This document shows positions 32,337 through 44,299 of a stretch of DNA of 64,000 nucleotides, one piece after another. Source of the stretch: Uranotaenia lowii (Eukaryota; Arthropoda; Insecta; Diptera; Culicidae); assembly GCF_029784155.1 (NCBI RefSeq), contig NC_073692.1:236982503-237046502 (forward strand), in the 5' to 3' direction. The stretch's first letter is position 1. Each line of letters starts with the position of its first letter. The notes below the pieces were generated by a model, which saw only the letters and a program-made list of their open reading frames with translations, had not been told where the DNA came from and did not search any database. A program made the position numbers and the translations under genes.

Positions 32337-32947
32337 GATCACTCAGGTGGTAAATCCTTTTTACGGATTGCAACCCAAGGCGCGGCGAGCCACCGTGTCC
32401 CCCCAGTTTGCTACTCTGGGTCCATGAGTGCAATTGGACGACTCATGATACTATGTACCCCTACTCCATGAAGTCCACCTGGGGCCTCTGGCCATATTTT
32501 CCATCCGGACCTGCAACAAAGGCTATACCCGTGATGGAAAGACCACACTCGCGCAAAGCGCTCCACGGCAATACTCGTTTTTAAACGTCCTACACCAGCA
32601 ATCGTCATCCACTCTTTGTCACGATTCACGACTCCCGGGTCAACTATCCGTTCGCCGCTACTCGTGACTCGAGTCCCACATTTGGTCTCTTACCACAATT
32701 CGTGACGTCATAACCCGCCTCTCCTCGTGACTCGAGACCCTCTCACGCTCGTCCTTTGGACACAATTTGAGGCGTCTTTACCCGCCTCTCCTCGTGTCTT
32801 GAGGGCCCTCTTACAGTACGTCTCTTGACCCAATTCGAGACGAGAGCAACTCGCCTCTCCTCGGGTCTGGAGATATCCACTCATCCAACCATTTCTACGG
32901 CTCGACTCTTCGAGACTCATCCTGAGGCCCATCCACTGGGCGCCACA
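32337..32947 (-). mobile_element. Leader of an LTR retrotransposon (minus strand)
   Basis: Read on the minus strand, TGGCGCCCAGTGG (32945 down to 32933) follows the LTR end after 2 bp and looks like a primer binding site of the TGGCGCCC class. The leader beyond it is GC-rich and holds three to four tandem units of about 68 bp (roughly 32617-32880), each with a CGCCTCTCCTCG core on the plus strand. No gag or pol sequence is present, so only the 5' end survives. Frames such as 32708-32932 are translated leader repeat. Confidence 0.6.
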
Positions 32948-33267
32948 TGTTACGGCACAAGGCCCCTCTGTCCGTCGTGAGTCGATCTTATCCGCTAATC
33001 GGGGCCAGGAACCTCCCCAAACGGCAGATCGATCAAAACCCGCTCAAACATTTGGTCGTCGGAGTCGCGACTACCCGATACACGTTACGACCCCTCCCTC
33101 TTGCAACTGAGCACTGGTACCAAGGTACCCAGTCGCACCACGTTTGTGCTACACTCGGCACGCAGCTCGTCGGCGGGCTGGCTGCACCAAGTGTGACGTG
33201 TAGTTCTCTCGTCCGTACGCCTTCAGGTGACAAGTCTGTAGACACGTTTCCACTCTGCACCACGGCA
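32948..33267 (-). mobile_element. Probable LTR of the same retrotransposon
   Basis: On the plus strand it starts TGTTACGGCACAAGG, so on the minus strand it ends in CA directly before the binding site. The other boundary is uncertain; CACCACGGCA near 33260-33267, just before a TGGTCCAAAA repeat, is a candidate. The composition is GC-rich, unlike the flanks. A second LTR is not in the window. Confidence 0.5.
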
Positions 33268-34984
33268 CTGTGGTCCAAAAGGGCTAAAAGTGGAACTTTT
33301 TTCGTAGTGCCTCTGTCTTTTATCTTATCTCTTTAGTTTCTCCAAAACATTTGCTTCTTCAAACATGCTTCATAACTTGAAAGCATCAAAAGTTAGTTAA
33401 AGTCTACTATACAAAAATTGAAAATTCTAACTTTTTTATTTCAATAGATAGAGCTTTATGTTATACTACAAAGTTGTAGAATACGTAAAAATATGAAACT
33501 TTGTTGAATACATCAAAACTGTATCTCTTTTCAGAGCAGAGTTATAAAGGTTTTCTTTTGAAAGTTATTGTAAAGTTAGTTTTTTAAACTTAACTATAGT
33601 TAGATGAGAATCTACATGAATTAGATGTTCTGAACATTTGTTGGGGCATTCAAATCACACGTTTTGCACAAGATTTCAACATTCTACGACGTTTCCTAAC
33701 CAACTTATTGCAATTTTAAGTTTTATTTTTACTCAACTTCACGAGCGTTTATTGCAAAAACGTGCAAGTGAATTTTTAAAACTAATAAACCACATTGAAG
33801 CTTGAACTAAGTGCAACAATTTGGTGTTGTTGTTATTTGTCTCCACGCGCTTATATTTGAACACAACAAACATTTATTTGATGTGTTTTAAGTGGCCAAC
33901 AACCACGCATCTCGGTCGAATTAGCCAAAGATGGACAAATGAATACCTTAAGGACTTTTTGAGCTTGGAACCAAATTAATTTTTTGATCAGCAGTATAAG
34001 TACTACAGCTAAGTATTCGCGTTTATTTTATTTTCTTCTGCACCTAAAGTCTTCGTTCTCTCAAGGAACATTTATAAACATTCGTGAGTACATTCTTCAC
34101 TTGTCTCCTAGGTTTCCGAATTGTCTTTTTTATTTCTAAAAGTAACTTATTTCATGAGTTTTATTTTTTTTCTGAACTATATTTTAAGTGAATAACAATA
34201 TTTTTAAACTAATGATTGTTGCAAATTATAAAATTGAGGCTAGTTAGAAAATTATACTATAAAGTTTCAAATCATTAGCAAGTTCTTTGAAAAACCAAAA
34301 TTGACTCCAAAACTTCGTATACAGTTTTGTTCAAATACATTTTTGAGAATATGATTTGTAGATTAGATCAGTTAAATATGCAATAAACCAATGAATTTGC
34401 AAATTTATATGTTTATCAGGGAAACAAGTAAGGAATTTATGATGAGTTTGTTGAATACATATATCCCCAACTTTTTTCTTAGAGCCATGAATTTTTGTTT
34501 ATTTTTTCGTGCAAACAAATGGAAAACTTGCTCTAGTTTCAACTTTTTATATGTCATTATAAACTCAGTTAAATTTTCACCGATAAATTTGTATAGCTAA
34601 GCTGTTAAAGTTATGTTTAACACTTCACTTCAATTCAACCAAAAAGTTTGAGATTTGTCAAAAATGACTTTCATGATTTTTTAAATTTTATTTCATTTTA
34701 CTGTATTTTGAGTTACGGGAAAAATGCTGTTATAATCATCATGATTTTCTTTAAGGTTCATCAGTACATTTGTTTGAAGAAATGATCAAAATTCAAATGG
34801 ATTATATGGATACAATAGGCGAATCAGTTGAAAAATTGAAAAATTCACGAAGCCATTTATGAAGAAAGATAAATAAAAAATTAAACCCTTTCATTGAAAA
34901 AGTTATAGTATCCTTTTAAAATGGTACAAGTGGTACAAGGTAAGATATTAAAAATGTGCAACTTTTTTTTATTATATTTCAATA
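33268..34984. other. AT-rich repeat-like DNA, no gene
   Basis: It begins with CTGTGGTCCAAAAGGGC, a start shared with 23012 and 63868. It continues with phrases typical of mosquito foldback repeats (CATAACTTGAAAGC, ACAAAGTTGTAGAA). I found no matching second arm inside the window and no supported frame. Confidence 0.45.
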
Positions 34985-35366
34985 ATGAAAATAGCCTAAC
35001 TCTATTAATGGGGATGTTGGGGGGTTGGACAGGGCATCGAACGATCCGAAAACTGATATACAATGGATTGTGGGTTCAAGCCAACCGGAGTATCTCGGCA
35101 AATTTGGAATCTTGAGTAGGCTACTTTGGTACCTTTTCAAGATTCTTTATTTGTTTCGAACAGTTTGAAGGGAGTGAGATAAGCCAAACCTGTCCCAAGC
35201 CAGTGGTAATGGACCCCTTGGTTGTACTGCAATTATTATTGGTGAGTTAAGCATGAACAGTATTTGAATGTGCGTTCGAGACTTCCCGTACCGACTCGGG
35301 TCGAAAGACCTATCAGCCACTGGTGGGTTCAACTACATACATACATACATACATACATACATACAT
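34985..35366 (+). repeat. SINE-like segment ending in (TACA)n
   Basis: A B-box-like GGGTTCAAGCC near 35074 lies about 50 bp after a box-A-like TGGGGGGTTGG. A moderately GC-rich body leads to a (TACA)n microsatellite at 35334-35366, as a SINE tail would. I cannot place it in a named family. Confidence 0.4.
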
Positions 35367-36374
35367 CTGTGCGACATAGTCGAACGTGATATAATAAATA
35401 AATTAAATTAATTAATGTTAAGCTTATACTTGAATTCTTAGGGTAAAAACTACAGGTTTATTTCTCAATAAATAAAGCTTCAAAATAGATTTGGGACTCA
35501 GATTCAAGTTTAAGATTCAAATAAAAATAATTACATTAAAATAATACTGAGATGGTGGAATGATGAAAAGATTGATTAAGAAATCAAAATTCTTGATCAT
35601 AATTTAAAACGTTGACTAGCTTTGATGCAGGTTCAGATTCACGGATGGGATGATTCAGAGTTTGGTCACGTTGAGTGAACATCTCTTATGATCATTAGTT
35701 TTTTTTAAAGATTTGTTAAAGAATCGGTCAGGCTCACGTGTTTAAACGTCGAGATGTACATTTTGAAAACCAATACTCATCACATCCAATCAATTATCTT
35801 CGTCAACCAGTCACAAACTGTTCTTATCTATAATTTGTTACCCTAATTGGAAGGTGATCCCCATGCCTTAAAGAACGTTGAGCCGGCTGACAAATGTTCA
35901 TAATTTTTGAACAATGAATCATCATGTGTCTATTTGAAATATTCCTCATAAGTATTGTCTGATTTACTTTACTACTCTAAAGTTTTTGATTACTCACGTT
36001 AACCTCATCAAACTTCGGCAATGAAGAAGCCTTCATTTCACGGTAAGTGCCAAACCATGTTGACATTCACAGCGCGAAGACTTCACCAGTTGGTTGGCTG
36101 GCTCGCGGACAAACCCTGCTGAACATTCCTTCACCTGTTTATCTAAATTCTGATCCATGATCCACACTGGCTGACGCTCGAGCCAGCCATCGGGGTGCCA
36201 TTCTTCAATTCAAGTCAATATTGGGAAGCGTGACTAGTTGAATTTGTACCGTACACTTGTGAATTTCTGAGACTGAGGCATTTCGATTGCCTGCCAGGAA
36301 TTATTACCACATGTAAGTGGGTCACGAGCAAGACAATCAATGAAGCAAGAAACAACACGTACGTTCTTAGGAGT
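35367..36374. other. No gene recognised
   Basis: AT-rich to 36000. After that the DNA is more complex, up to the hAT insertion. The word ACGGTAAGTGCC at 36039 resembles a splice donor, but no exon evidence accompanies it. Confidence 0.4.
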
Positions 36375-36382
36375 GTCTTATT

Positions 36383-37670
36383 CAGGGATGCTTTCCTCCG
36401 TGGTGTTTTTACGGAGCCGGAGAATTTCAACACCGCAGTATTATTGTCATTAACTCTCCGGAGAGATTGTTAGTTTTTCACCACTCTCTATCTGCTATCG
36501 AAGTACTCGAGTGTCATATACACTAACTTAAACTCGCACCGCCACCAGATCCTCACATTGGAGCATAAATGTTTGCACCGTAGAGCTCCGTAGAGTGGCA
36601 AATTTCCTCACCGGCGAGAATCACCTGCGTTTTTTGTGACTTGGCTTTGCCGAACGTAAGGAAAGCAGGAAGTTGAAAGCAATGTTCCATAAGACAGTAT
36701 CCATTCCTTAGCCATTCTTACGGGGCGTTCGTAAATTAATCGTTTTGAATGATGCATCTGTTGATCGATTTATTTTGGTAGATGTCAAAAAACCATCCAA
36801 AGCATTTGATTTACATTCAAAAAATCACTTCGACCAAAAACATCATTTTATTTCTACGAGTAGATAGCAGAATTTACGAACGCCCGGTATAATAAGCTTA
36901 AAAAAATTAGAAATATGATGAAATTGAAATCTGTTTAAAAAAAATCCATCGTTGCAACTGGAGACAATTGCCATCAAAGTGGAAAAATGTAATGTAAATA
37001 TATTAAATTAACAATATTACACTTCAATAATACAAATACTCATTTTTAACATGGATCAACAAAAATCGAAGTTAAAACCCAACTTTTTTTCCATATTCTT
37101 TGCATTTTTTTAAATGATTCTTGTCACATAAAATTGAACAATTCAATCAATAAGAAATGTTCCAGATTGCCCGAATTTATCCGGGACAAAACTTGAAAAA
37201 AGTTACCGGGAATAATGCAATAAGTTCACTCGGCCCGAACTTTTCAGAAAATTGTAATAATTATAAAAAAGTTTTAACAAAATAAACATTTTTATTTATA
37301 GAAATCTTTAATAAGATTTGAAAGCAACAGATTTGGATTAGTAAAACATTTCTTCTTCAGATAAACAAACTGTTTCTTCATTGCTAGTCCTATTGGAACT
37401 GCCCCTTCAAGTATACTATCACTCGAAATACCCCTAAATGTAGACAATCACCTGCAATGTTTACGTGTTCAATAACTGGATCGATCGGTTTTCTCGGTGG
37501 TGTATGTGGTGAACATAAGAGCTTTCACTCTCACGCTCGTTGGTGTTGAATTCAATATAATCTCTCCGGTGGTGTTAGTTAAACATCTCCGTGGTGAAAT
37601 GCAGAGAAACTCCGTGGGGAATCGAAAAACCCGCACCGCGGAGATTCTCCATAGAGAAAATGCATCCCTG
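36383..37670. mobile_element. hAT-type non-autonomous element, 1.3 kb
   Basis: The ends are CAGGGATGC inverted repeats with an exact 8-bp duplication GTCTTATT (36375-36382 and 37671-37678). Subterminal sequence repeats CTCCGTGGTG / CACCACGGAG words in both halves. A 167-bp MITE is inserted at 36721. No transposase frame is seen; the 93-codon frame at 37497 lies in the subterminal repeats. Confidence 0.85.
36721..36887. mobile_element. 167-bp TA-flanked MITE
   Basis: The ends CGGGGCGTTCGTAAATT and (right, reversed) CCGGGCGTTCGTAAATT are flanked by TA at 36719-36720 and 36888-36889. It is nested in the hAT element. Confidence 0.85.
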
Positions 37671-37678
37671 GTCTTATT

Positions 37679-37890
37679 TGCAGAACATCATGGAGAAGGA
37701 AGGACGGATTCGAACAGTTTTAAAATTTATAATGTTTTAAAACATCTTTGTACATATTTTCATTCCGGAGCTTCTTAATAATGTCGTTTAATAACCCATC
37801 AAATCAGTGCAAAGCTGTGGAAAAATGGTAAAACTACACTATAATGCATGTCATGGCTCGTAATGTAGAACTCAAATAAAAAATAAACAG
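37679..37890. other. Short unassigned spacer
   Basis: AT-rich spacer after the hAT element with no feature seen. Confidence 0.35.
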
Positions 37891-37967
37891 AATCAAAGCA
37901 ATCGAAAGATTCCCTCTAATTCAACCACGGTACACCGTGGTATGCGAATCTTTCGATTGCTTTGATT
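37891..37967. repeat. 77-bp double hairpin
   Basis: The outer arms AATCAAAGCAATCGAAAGATTC and GAATCTTTCGATTGCTTTGATT pair over 22 bp. An inner 8-bp stem ACCACGGT / ACCGTGGT lies between them. A diverged left half recurs at 58434-58478 (ACGAAAGATTC, TTAATTCAACCACGGTA), so it is a dispersed unit. Confidence 0.75.
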
Positions 37968-38322
37968 TAGTAGAATTATTCAACCAAGTAGGCTCACAAC
38001 ACATAATAGAGTGAAAAAAAAGAATTTAAATTCAAGTTCATACGAAATTCATGTTTTTAGAGATTGTAGCTGTTTTTTTTTAATATGTCTTTATTTGTAT
38101 CAAACCATCAGTACATTTATATTACATTGATACATTAAATTAGGTGTTCAATATCAATAATGAACTGTTCAGAGCCCTATAGATTACTAATCACTAAAAT
38201 TTATTTATTCGACTTAAATTTGTTGAGCACTATTAAGTATTTAAATGTAGGAGAACATCCTGTAATGTCAAAAAAGTAGTAATAATAATAAACCCAAACC
38301 TAAAAACTATCCTAAAATTAAA

Positions 38323-39990
38323 CTAATTGTAGAGAGAGCGAATCTCTGCGATGGAAGACTGCTTCGATGTTCCTCTGAAGTTAGAGATGATTTTGTTGGC
38401 CATCTCTTCGATCGATTCAATGCCCGCAATCCGATGACGATCTTCGGTGCTGTGCCAAGGTGGGAGCCGTAAAATCATTTTCAAAACCTTGTTCTGAATC
38501 CTCTGGATGGCTGTTTTCCTCGTCGCGCAGCAGCTAGATCGAATCTTAACTGCATACATTAACGCTTCAATGTGATATTTAAAAGTAAGATTCAGATCAA
38601 GTGTGAGTCCCAAGTACTTTACGTGATCAGACCATTCTAATGATTAAAAGTTATGGAATGATTTTCATTAGGTTTGAAAAATTGAACTCTCGGCTTATGG
38701 GGAAATAAAATAAATTGAGTTTTAGAAGCGTTAGGAGAAATTTTCCACATTTTCAAGTATTTCAAAAAGGAATTTAAATTTTGTTGCAATCTACTGCGTA
38801 CCACCCGTAAATTTCGAACTTTGGCTGAAAGCAAAGTATCATCAGCAAATAATCTTCTACCTTTTCCTTCTGGTACATCAGAAAGATCAGAAGTAAAAAT
38901 ATTGTATAAAATTGGCCCAAGTATGCTGCCCTGAGGGACGCCAGCTCTAATTGGTGTCCTTTCAGAGCATGAATTTTGAAAGCTTACTTGCCAAGTTCGG
39001 CTAGTCAAGTAATGTTCTAGTGAGATATACAGCAAAAACAAATCGAACTAATTTAGCTACTAAACCTTTGTGAGAAACCCTGTTAAAAGCTTTTTCACTA
39101 TCTAGAAGAGCAACACCAGTTGAATAACCTTCAGATTTGCCAGCGTTAATCATATAAGTTACACTCAAAATTTGATGTGTAGTAGAATGTCCATGACGAA
39201 AACCAAATTGTTCATCAGGGAAAATAGAATTCTGATTAATGTGAAACATCATTCTATTCAAAATAACTCTCTCAAATAGTTTACTTAAAGAAGGGAGCAA
39301 ACTAATTGGTCGATAGCTTGAAGGCTCTGAAGCACTTTTTCCAGGTTTCAAAATTGGAGTTACTTTGGCATTTTTCCATTTATTGGGAAAATAAGCCAAG
39401 TGAAAACATTTATTGAAGATTTTAACTAAAAAAATTTAAAGCGCTTTCAGGCTACTTTTTAATAAGAATATAGAAAATCCCATCTTCTCCCGGGGCTTTC
39501 ATATTTTTAAAATTTTTTGAAAATCAATTAGAGTTCATCAATATTTGTCTCACATGAACTTTCAAAAACATTTTGCTTAGAAAGAATATCATCAAATTCT
39601 AGAAAAATTTACGCATCAATTAGACTTACATCGTTTAAATTAAAATCATGAGCAGACTCAAATTGTTGGGCTAATTTTTGAGCTTTTTCTGCGTTAATTA
39701 AAAGAAGTTTATCTCCGTCTTTCAAAGTAAGAGTTGGCTTTTGGGGCTATTTCAGAATTTTAGTTAATTTCCAAAATGGCTTTGAGTAAGGTTTTATGTA
39801 CTCTACTGCTTTTGCAAAATTTTCATTACGAATGAAATTTAAACGACGTTTGATATTTTTTTGAAGGTCGCAATAAATAAATTTTAAAAAAGGATCCCTA
39901 GTTCGTTGAATGTTGCGTCTACGAATGTTTTTCAGTCGTATTAAAAACTGAAGTTCATTATCAATTAAAGGTTGATTAAATTTATGTTTA
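38323..39990 (-). pseudogene. LINE ORF2: reverse transcriptase, frameshifted
   Basis: In minus-strand order: a linker with KPFWKLTKIL, then KPTLTLKDGDKLLLINAEKA, then the conserved KAPG.DG region. Next is an open part (39001-39399) with WKNAKVTPILKPGK, YRPISLLPSLSKLFE and LLDSEKAFNRVSHKG. After a shift comes an open part (38637-39041) with GVPQGSILGPILYN and the catalytic FADD at its residues 65-68, then a C-terminal part (38323-38613). The catalytic box survives, but stops and shifts separate the blocks. Confidence 0.85.
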
Positions 39991-40052
39991 ATTTTGGGTA
40001 TTCATCTTGGATAGCCAGCAAAGATCTGGCGTTCCAATTCATAATATTTAAA
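39991..40052 (-). pseudogene. LINE ORF2 start, endonuclease remnant
   Basis: The words NWNARSL, the conserved opening of jockey-type endonucleases, appear on the minus strand near 40030-40045, followed by about ten more residues. The sequence then jumps straight to the EN-RT linker. An internal deletion therefore removed nearly all of the endonuclease. Confidence 0.65.
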
Positions 40053-40344
40053 CATCTATTTGGATCCATGAGGGAATCGTAAAGTCATGATAGTTTTGTT
40101 ACCATAATTGAAAGAAGTTTGGAAAGCTTCAAACATTTAATTTGCTTTCAACATAAGTTGCATAAATTCGATTAAATTTTGATGCAAAAAGTTTTAAATT
40201 TTCCTCCTTCCTCATTTTTTCTCACCCAAATCAACAATTGTTAGGATCAGAAAATGAAGAAGAAAAAAAGGTATTTGTAACTCGGGGATTTTCCCAAACC
40301 TTCGTATGTACGTTGAGACTCGGGTTTTCCTCATAAGTTATATC

Positions 40345-41476
40345 CTAAACAGGCAACCCATTTTCAACCACCTCTGAGAAAGTTAAACAACGAGTCTGTG
40401 GTGCTGAATCAGCACAGGTAACATTAAAATCACTTCGAGCGTGATTCCAATGTAGGTTGAGGCTGACCGCGAACAGGCAGATTGTTTGCCGGCCTGTCGT
40501 GTGAAGACGAAAAGGAGGAAGGAGGCGAAGAATCTTTTCTGACAACTTTGGGATTTTTCCTAGAAGAAATAATTTTTGCCCTAACGGGACAGTCTGTGGA
40601 ATTGGAGGAGTGATAACCTGCACAATTCGCACACTTGAAAAATTCTGATTGTGATTTATCACCACCAAAAAGGCATTAAGATTTTTCATGATCGAATGAA
40701 CCGCAAAGCATGCATCTGGCATTCATTTTACATTTTTTAGTGCCGTGACAAAAAGCTTGACAACGACGACATTGAGTTATATTTTGAAGAATATTTGTTG
40801 AAGATTTTCGAAAAGGTTCAAATTTTACTCGACAACGACACATAAGACGAGCCTTTTCAAGAATTTGCAAATTATTAACCTGATCCTTTTTAAAATGAAT
40901 CAAATAAAGCTCAGGAGCAAAACCAACACTTCTGGTATTGTTCGTAATGGTTCTTTTCTCCATTTAAATAACTTGAATCGGAGAAAAACCTAACAAAGAA
41001 TTCAATTCGGTTGTGATTTCATCCGGTGTCTGATCGCCGGTGAGACTACGAAGAACAACTTTGAAGGAACGATCACTTTTGGTGTCATATGTAAAAGATG
41101 GGTGTTTTTATTTATTCAAATAATTTTAAATTTTTTGAAAATCATTAAAAGATTCCGCCAATATTCGAACAGTTCCCCTTCGACCGATCTTAAAAGAAAT
41201 CCTCACATCCTTGACGGAAGTAACGATTTCTTTCCGAAAGGCATTGAAGTCAGAAATCGTCACCGTAATTGGTGGAACCATTTCATTTTTAAGAGTATAA
41301 GAAGAAGAAGGTTTATTATTACTCTTATCAGAATTAAATATGGATATTTCCTTATCACCGATGTTATGAAGGACATCGAATGAATTGGAAATTTCAACTT
41401 TTTTGGCAGATGGACCTGAATTAGATTCGGCAATCCTTTTTCATCCGACTTTAAAGCCGGCTGATGACTTTCTCAT
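40345..41476 (-). pseudogene. LINE ORF1: gag-like protein with zinc knuckles
   Basis: It starts at ATG 41476 (minus). An in-frame TGA follows after 11 codons, but the frame continues with KRIAESNSGPSAKKVEI. Farther on is a gag-like region with TVRILAES and FAPELYLIHFKKDQVNNLQI. CCHC-type knuckles follow: CRRCQAFCHGTKKC, CMLCGSFDHEKS (with a stop where C is expected) and CANCAGYHSSNSTDC. The protein would coat LINE RNA. Scattered stops and a shift near 41130 make it a pseudogene, though most of its length is present. Confidence 0.8.
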
Positions 41477-41600
41477 GCAGGCAGGAAAAGAGAAAATAAT
41501 GAATAAAAGAAAATGAAAATAATTTTAACACTGAAAACAGGTAAGAAAATAAAATAAATAATGTAAAATGTTCCTGCAGGTACAGAGCAAAGATACGATG

Positions 41601-42379
41601 CTGCGGCGTACGTGTTGACGGTTCAACGGTAGATGGAAGTGAGATTCCAAAGAATGTTATTACTTATTGTTTGGTTGATTCGATTTGATTGTATATGAAA
41701 AGTAGATTGTTAAATTATTTTAAAAAAAATACGGGAACTTTGTTGTCACCCTGTACATTCTTTAGAAAACTAATGACCCAAACCAAAACTACTCCAGACA
41801 GTTTCGCCTACGGCTCAGAAGCATGTTCTCATTGGAATCTAGTCAAAATTACTATCCTCTTTAAATGGACAGCAACGAATCTCAGCCGGAATAAAATAAA
41901 ATGTGCATTTCATCGAGTTTTATGTCGTATGAAAAAACCCCTGAAATGCAACAACGATCGTTTCAATGCAATTCTAAAATGTCTGCAGCACTGTAATTGG
42001 CTCAGAAAAAGTAATTGTTCTCAATGCCTTTCGGTGTTGCTGGTTATTTTATGTCGAACCAAGCTCAATGGAATGTTCCAAAATTAGATTGCTTGCAGCA
42101 AAGTAATGGAAACTGCCAATTAATATAAGTAAAAGAGGGGGAAAAATAAGGAGAATGTTCCATCGATTCCGTGCCTTTTGACCGAACAGCCTTATTAGTA
42201 ATCAATGTCCAATCTCTAACCCAACCCAAACATCTGATCTGTGACTTTATCGGGCGGCATATCGTTTATATGCGAGTACTCGCATACACTAGTTGTGTGT
42301 GCTAGCGTTCAACAACAAAAAAAAGCGGTTAACCTTATACCTACTTTTTGTTCCTTTCTTCCTTTCAATCTTTTTTTTT
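41601..42379. other. No gene recognised; upstream of yellow-family gene
   Basis: The 132-codon frame at 41689-42087 has no motif or codon signature and is probably chance. No repeat is obvious. By position it could include the promoter of the yellow-family gene. Confidence 0.35.
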
Positions 42380-43281
42380 GCAGCACTAGCGAGCAACACA
42401 GTCCAAAAACAACCGTGATCCGCTCTAAGAACCGACCGACCCAGAGAGAGACCTATCCTCCCCGAGGTGCCACGCGCCACCCAGTGTCAGGTTCCTGGCC
42501 AGCACTAGTCCACAATTGCTTAGTAACTGGCAGCGGCGGCGGCGTTAGCTCAGCGCAAGGGAAATCCAAGCAACGCTTCGACTCAACCAACGACTCAGAC
42601 GACACGGCTATGTTGCTGAATTCTATCTAGCCAACGATCTACCCACAATATCTGCGCGGTGAGTCAGTCGGCCATTCAGTCAACCGAAAGCTGCCAATCG
42701 ATCTGCACCTCGACGCCAAATCACGAGACAAGGCGAGACGCTCGCTTGATCGGTTTACTGCCAAAGGGGCCTCTGATTCAGACCACATTGCCGGCGGGGT
42801 GATTCCCTCTAAGTCGACGCCCAGGACGCGTCATCGTAGTTTCGTCCGGCTGCAGGAAGGCGTCGTCTGAATCGAATTGATCGCGCACAGGGTTGCAGTT
42901 TGCTCTCGCAAGTTGTCCGGTGCACATCGCCTCAATCTGATCGTCTGCTGTCTGGGTTTATGTTATTTCCCGTGTAGCCCGACGATCTCATTAGAGATCG
43001 CACAGATTTGGATACCTGTGTGATCGATCACGATTCTCCGAAACTTCTTCTGTGTCTCGCGATCGCATTGTGGGAACCGTGGAAAAAAGTGCATTTTACG
43101 TAAAGGCAATTAGTGAACTCCGATCAGTTTGTGGTCAAGTTGGAATTCGGCATACAGGCTAAGAGGCTGAGGCTGCTAAAGATCGCCAAGCCAGGCCGGC
43201 CCGCCGTACCGATCGTTGTAGTTGAGTGTGGTGGATGTTTGAATATTGGTTCTCGGTACATAATATGTGCGGTTTTATGTG
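42380..43281 (+). other. Probable 5'UTR exon of the yellow-family gene
   Basis: GC-rich, non-repetitive DNA ends at a good splice donor, TGTG|GTAAGTGG, with the intron starting at 43282. It contains CGATC-rich stretches and a CGGCGGCGG run typical of mosquito 5'UTRs. No long frame is coherent. The transcription start cannot be fixed from sequence. Confidence 0.35.
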
Positions 43282-43396
43282 GTAAGTGGGCAAAGTGGTG
43301 ACCTAATGTATGTACATGTGAGCTACGGGTCATTCGTTCGACAGCCCCTCAATCTCCTTACACGACCGAAAGCCTTGTAGAGTTAAGTGTTTAGAC

Positions 43397-43886
43397 TAAG
43401 GTTGCCAGAATTTTTTCCGCTCCCATCCGGGCCTAGCAATTCCGGGCATTTTTTCAAAAAAACCTGGCAAAATCCGGGCATAGATTTCAATTTTTCAAAT
43501 CCAAAAACCGGGCAAAAACCGGGCAAAATTTAGGTGTTATTATATATAAAAGCAAAGAAAAAATGCAAAAAATATGAAATTTATATTTTTTTAATGTAAT
43601 TGCAGACTTCAAAAAACTTTTTGGAACACTTAAATATTTAATAAGTAAATCAGCGAAATTATTTGAAACAACCGTTGAAAATTTCCATACCGTTCATCGA
43701 TTTTGCTGAAACTTTCTCAAAAACTTTGATTTTTTTTGGTTTCTTTGTGAAAATTATGAAAAAATCCGGGCAATATCCGGACTTTTTTCAAGATATCCGG
43801 GCAGCCGGGCCGGACCGGACTTTCTCGAAATTTTGCATCAAATATCCGGGCAAACCCGGATAAAACCGGGCAATCTGGCAAGCTTA
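43397..43886. mobile_element. hAT-type MITE in the yellow-family 5' intron
   Basis: The ends TAAGGTTGCCAGA and (right, reversed) TAAGCTTGCCAGA are flanked by an exact 8-bp duplication GTTTAGAC at 43389-43396 and 43887-43894. The 490-bp interior repeats CCGGGCAAAA / ATCCGGGCA words. Related pieces occur near 37165 and 57620. Confidence 0.85.
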
Positions 43887-44022
43887 GTTTAGACCCCTTA
43901 AAATTGTCAGTAAAAAACGGTGACTAACGTTAAGCATATTCCAATCCATTCGACTGGAAGCCCCTAGCAAAAACCAAAAAAAAAATACAACCCCAAAACG
44001 AGTTCCTCAATAGACCGCAAAA

Positions 44023-44299
44023 ATGGATGTGTTAGGCTTCAATCTAGTCGGGCTGCTGCTGACATTGCTGGCAGTTTCGGTGACCGGCAATGACAACCTG
44101 CGAGTGGCCTACCAGTGGAACCAGATCGACTTTGAGTTTCCGAGTGAAGCGGACCGGGCCGAGGCCATCCGGTCCGGCAAGTATGTACCTGAAAACGTGA
44201 TCCCTGTCGGGCTGGAGGTGTACAAGAAGCGCCTGTTCCTGACGCTGCCCCGGTGGAAGACCGGAATTCCGGCTTCGCTGGCGTATATCAATATCAATG
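44023..44299 (+). CDS. Yellow/MRJP-family protein, first coding exon
   Basis: Yellow-family proteins are secreted beta-propeller-type proteins; insect members act in cuticle pigmentation and related processes. The ATG at 44023 has the insect start context CAAAAATG. Residues 1-22 form a signal peptide (hydrophobic core LLLTLLAV). The mature part matches the family N-terminus: YQWNQIDFEFPS, a charged stretch, GKYVPENVIPVGLEVY, then RLFLTLPRWKTGIPASLAYI. The exon ends after 92 codons plus one base at a strong donor, AATG|GTATGT (intron phase 1). Later exons are outside the window or beyond the long intron. Which yellow paralogue it is cannot be settled from 92 residues. Confidence 0.9.

Larger units (their letters stand above)
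38074..41600 (-). mobile_element. Juan-like jockey-clade LINE, minus strand
   Basis: The 3' end on the minus strand is AATAAAGACATATT followed by an A-run (plus-strand T-run at 38071-38081). ORF1 (gag-like) and the reverse-transcriptase half of ORF2 are both recognisable, but almost the whole endonuclease is missing. The order gag, short EN start, RT and A-tail fits jockey-clade LINEs; the resemblance to mosquito Juan elements is from memory and was not computed. The 5' boundary is uncertain. Confidence 0.8.

Noticed and set aside
32708..33336. Frames of 74-129 codons at 32.7-33.3 kb
   Set aside because: They lie in the LTR and leader repeats on both strands; none resembles gag or pol.
41689..42087. 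132-codon plus frame
   Set aside because: No motif or signal, and unconvincing composition, so treated as chance.
42241..42630. 129-codon plus frame upstream of the yellow-family gene
   Set aside because: It overlaps the probable UTR and carries no domain; the yellow start at 44023 has a far better context and family match.
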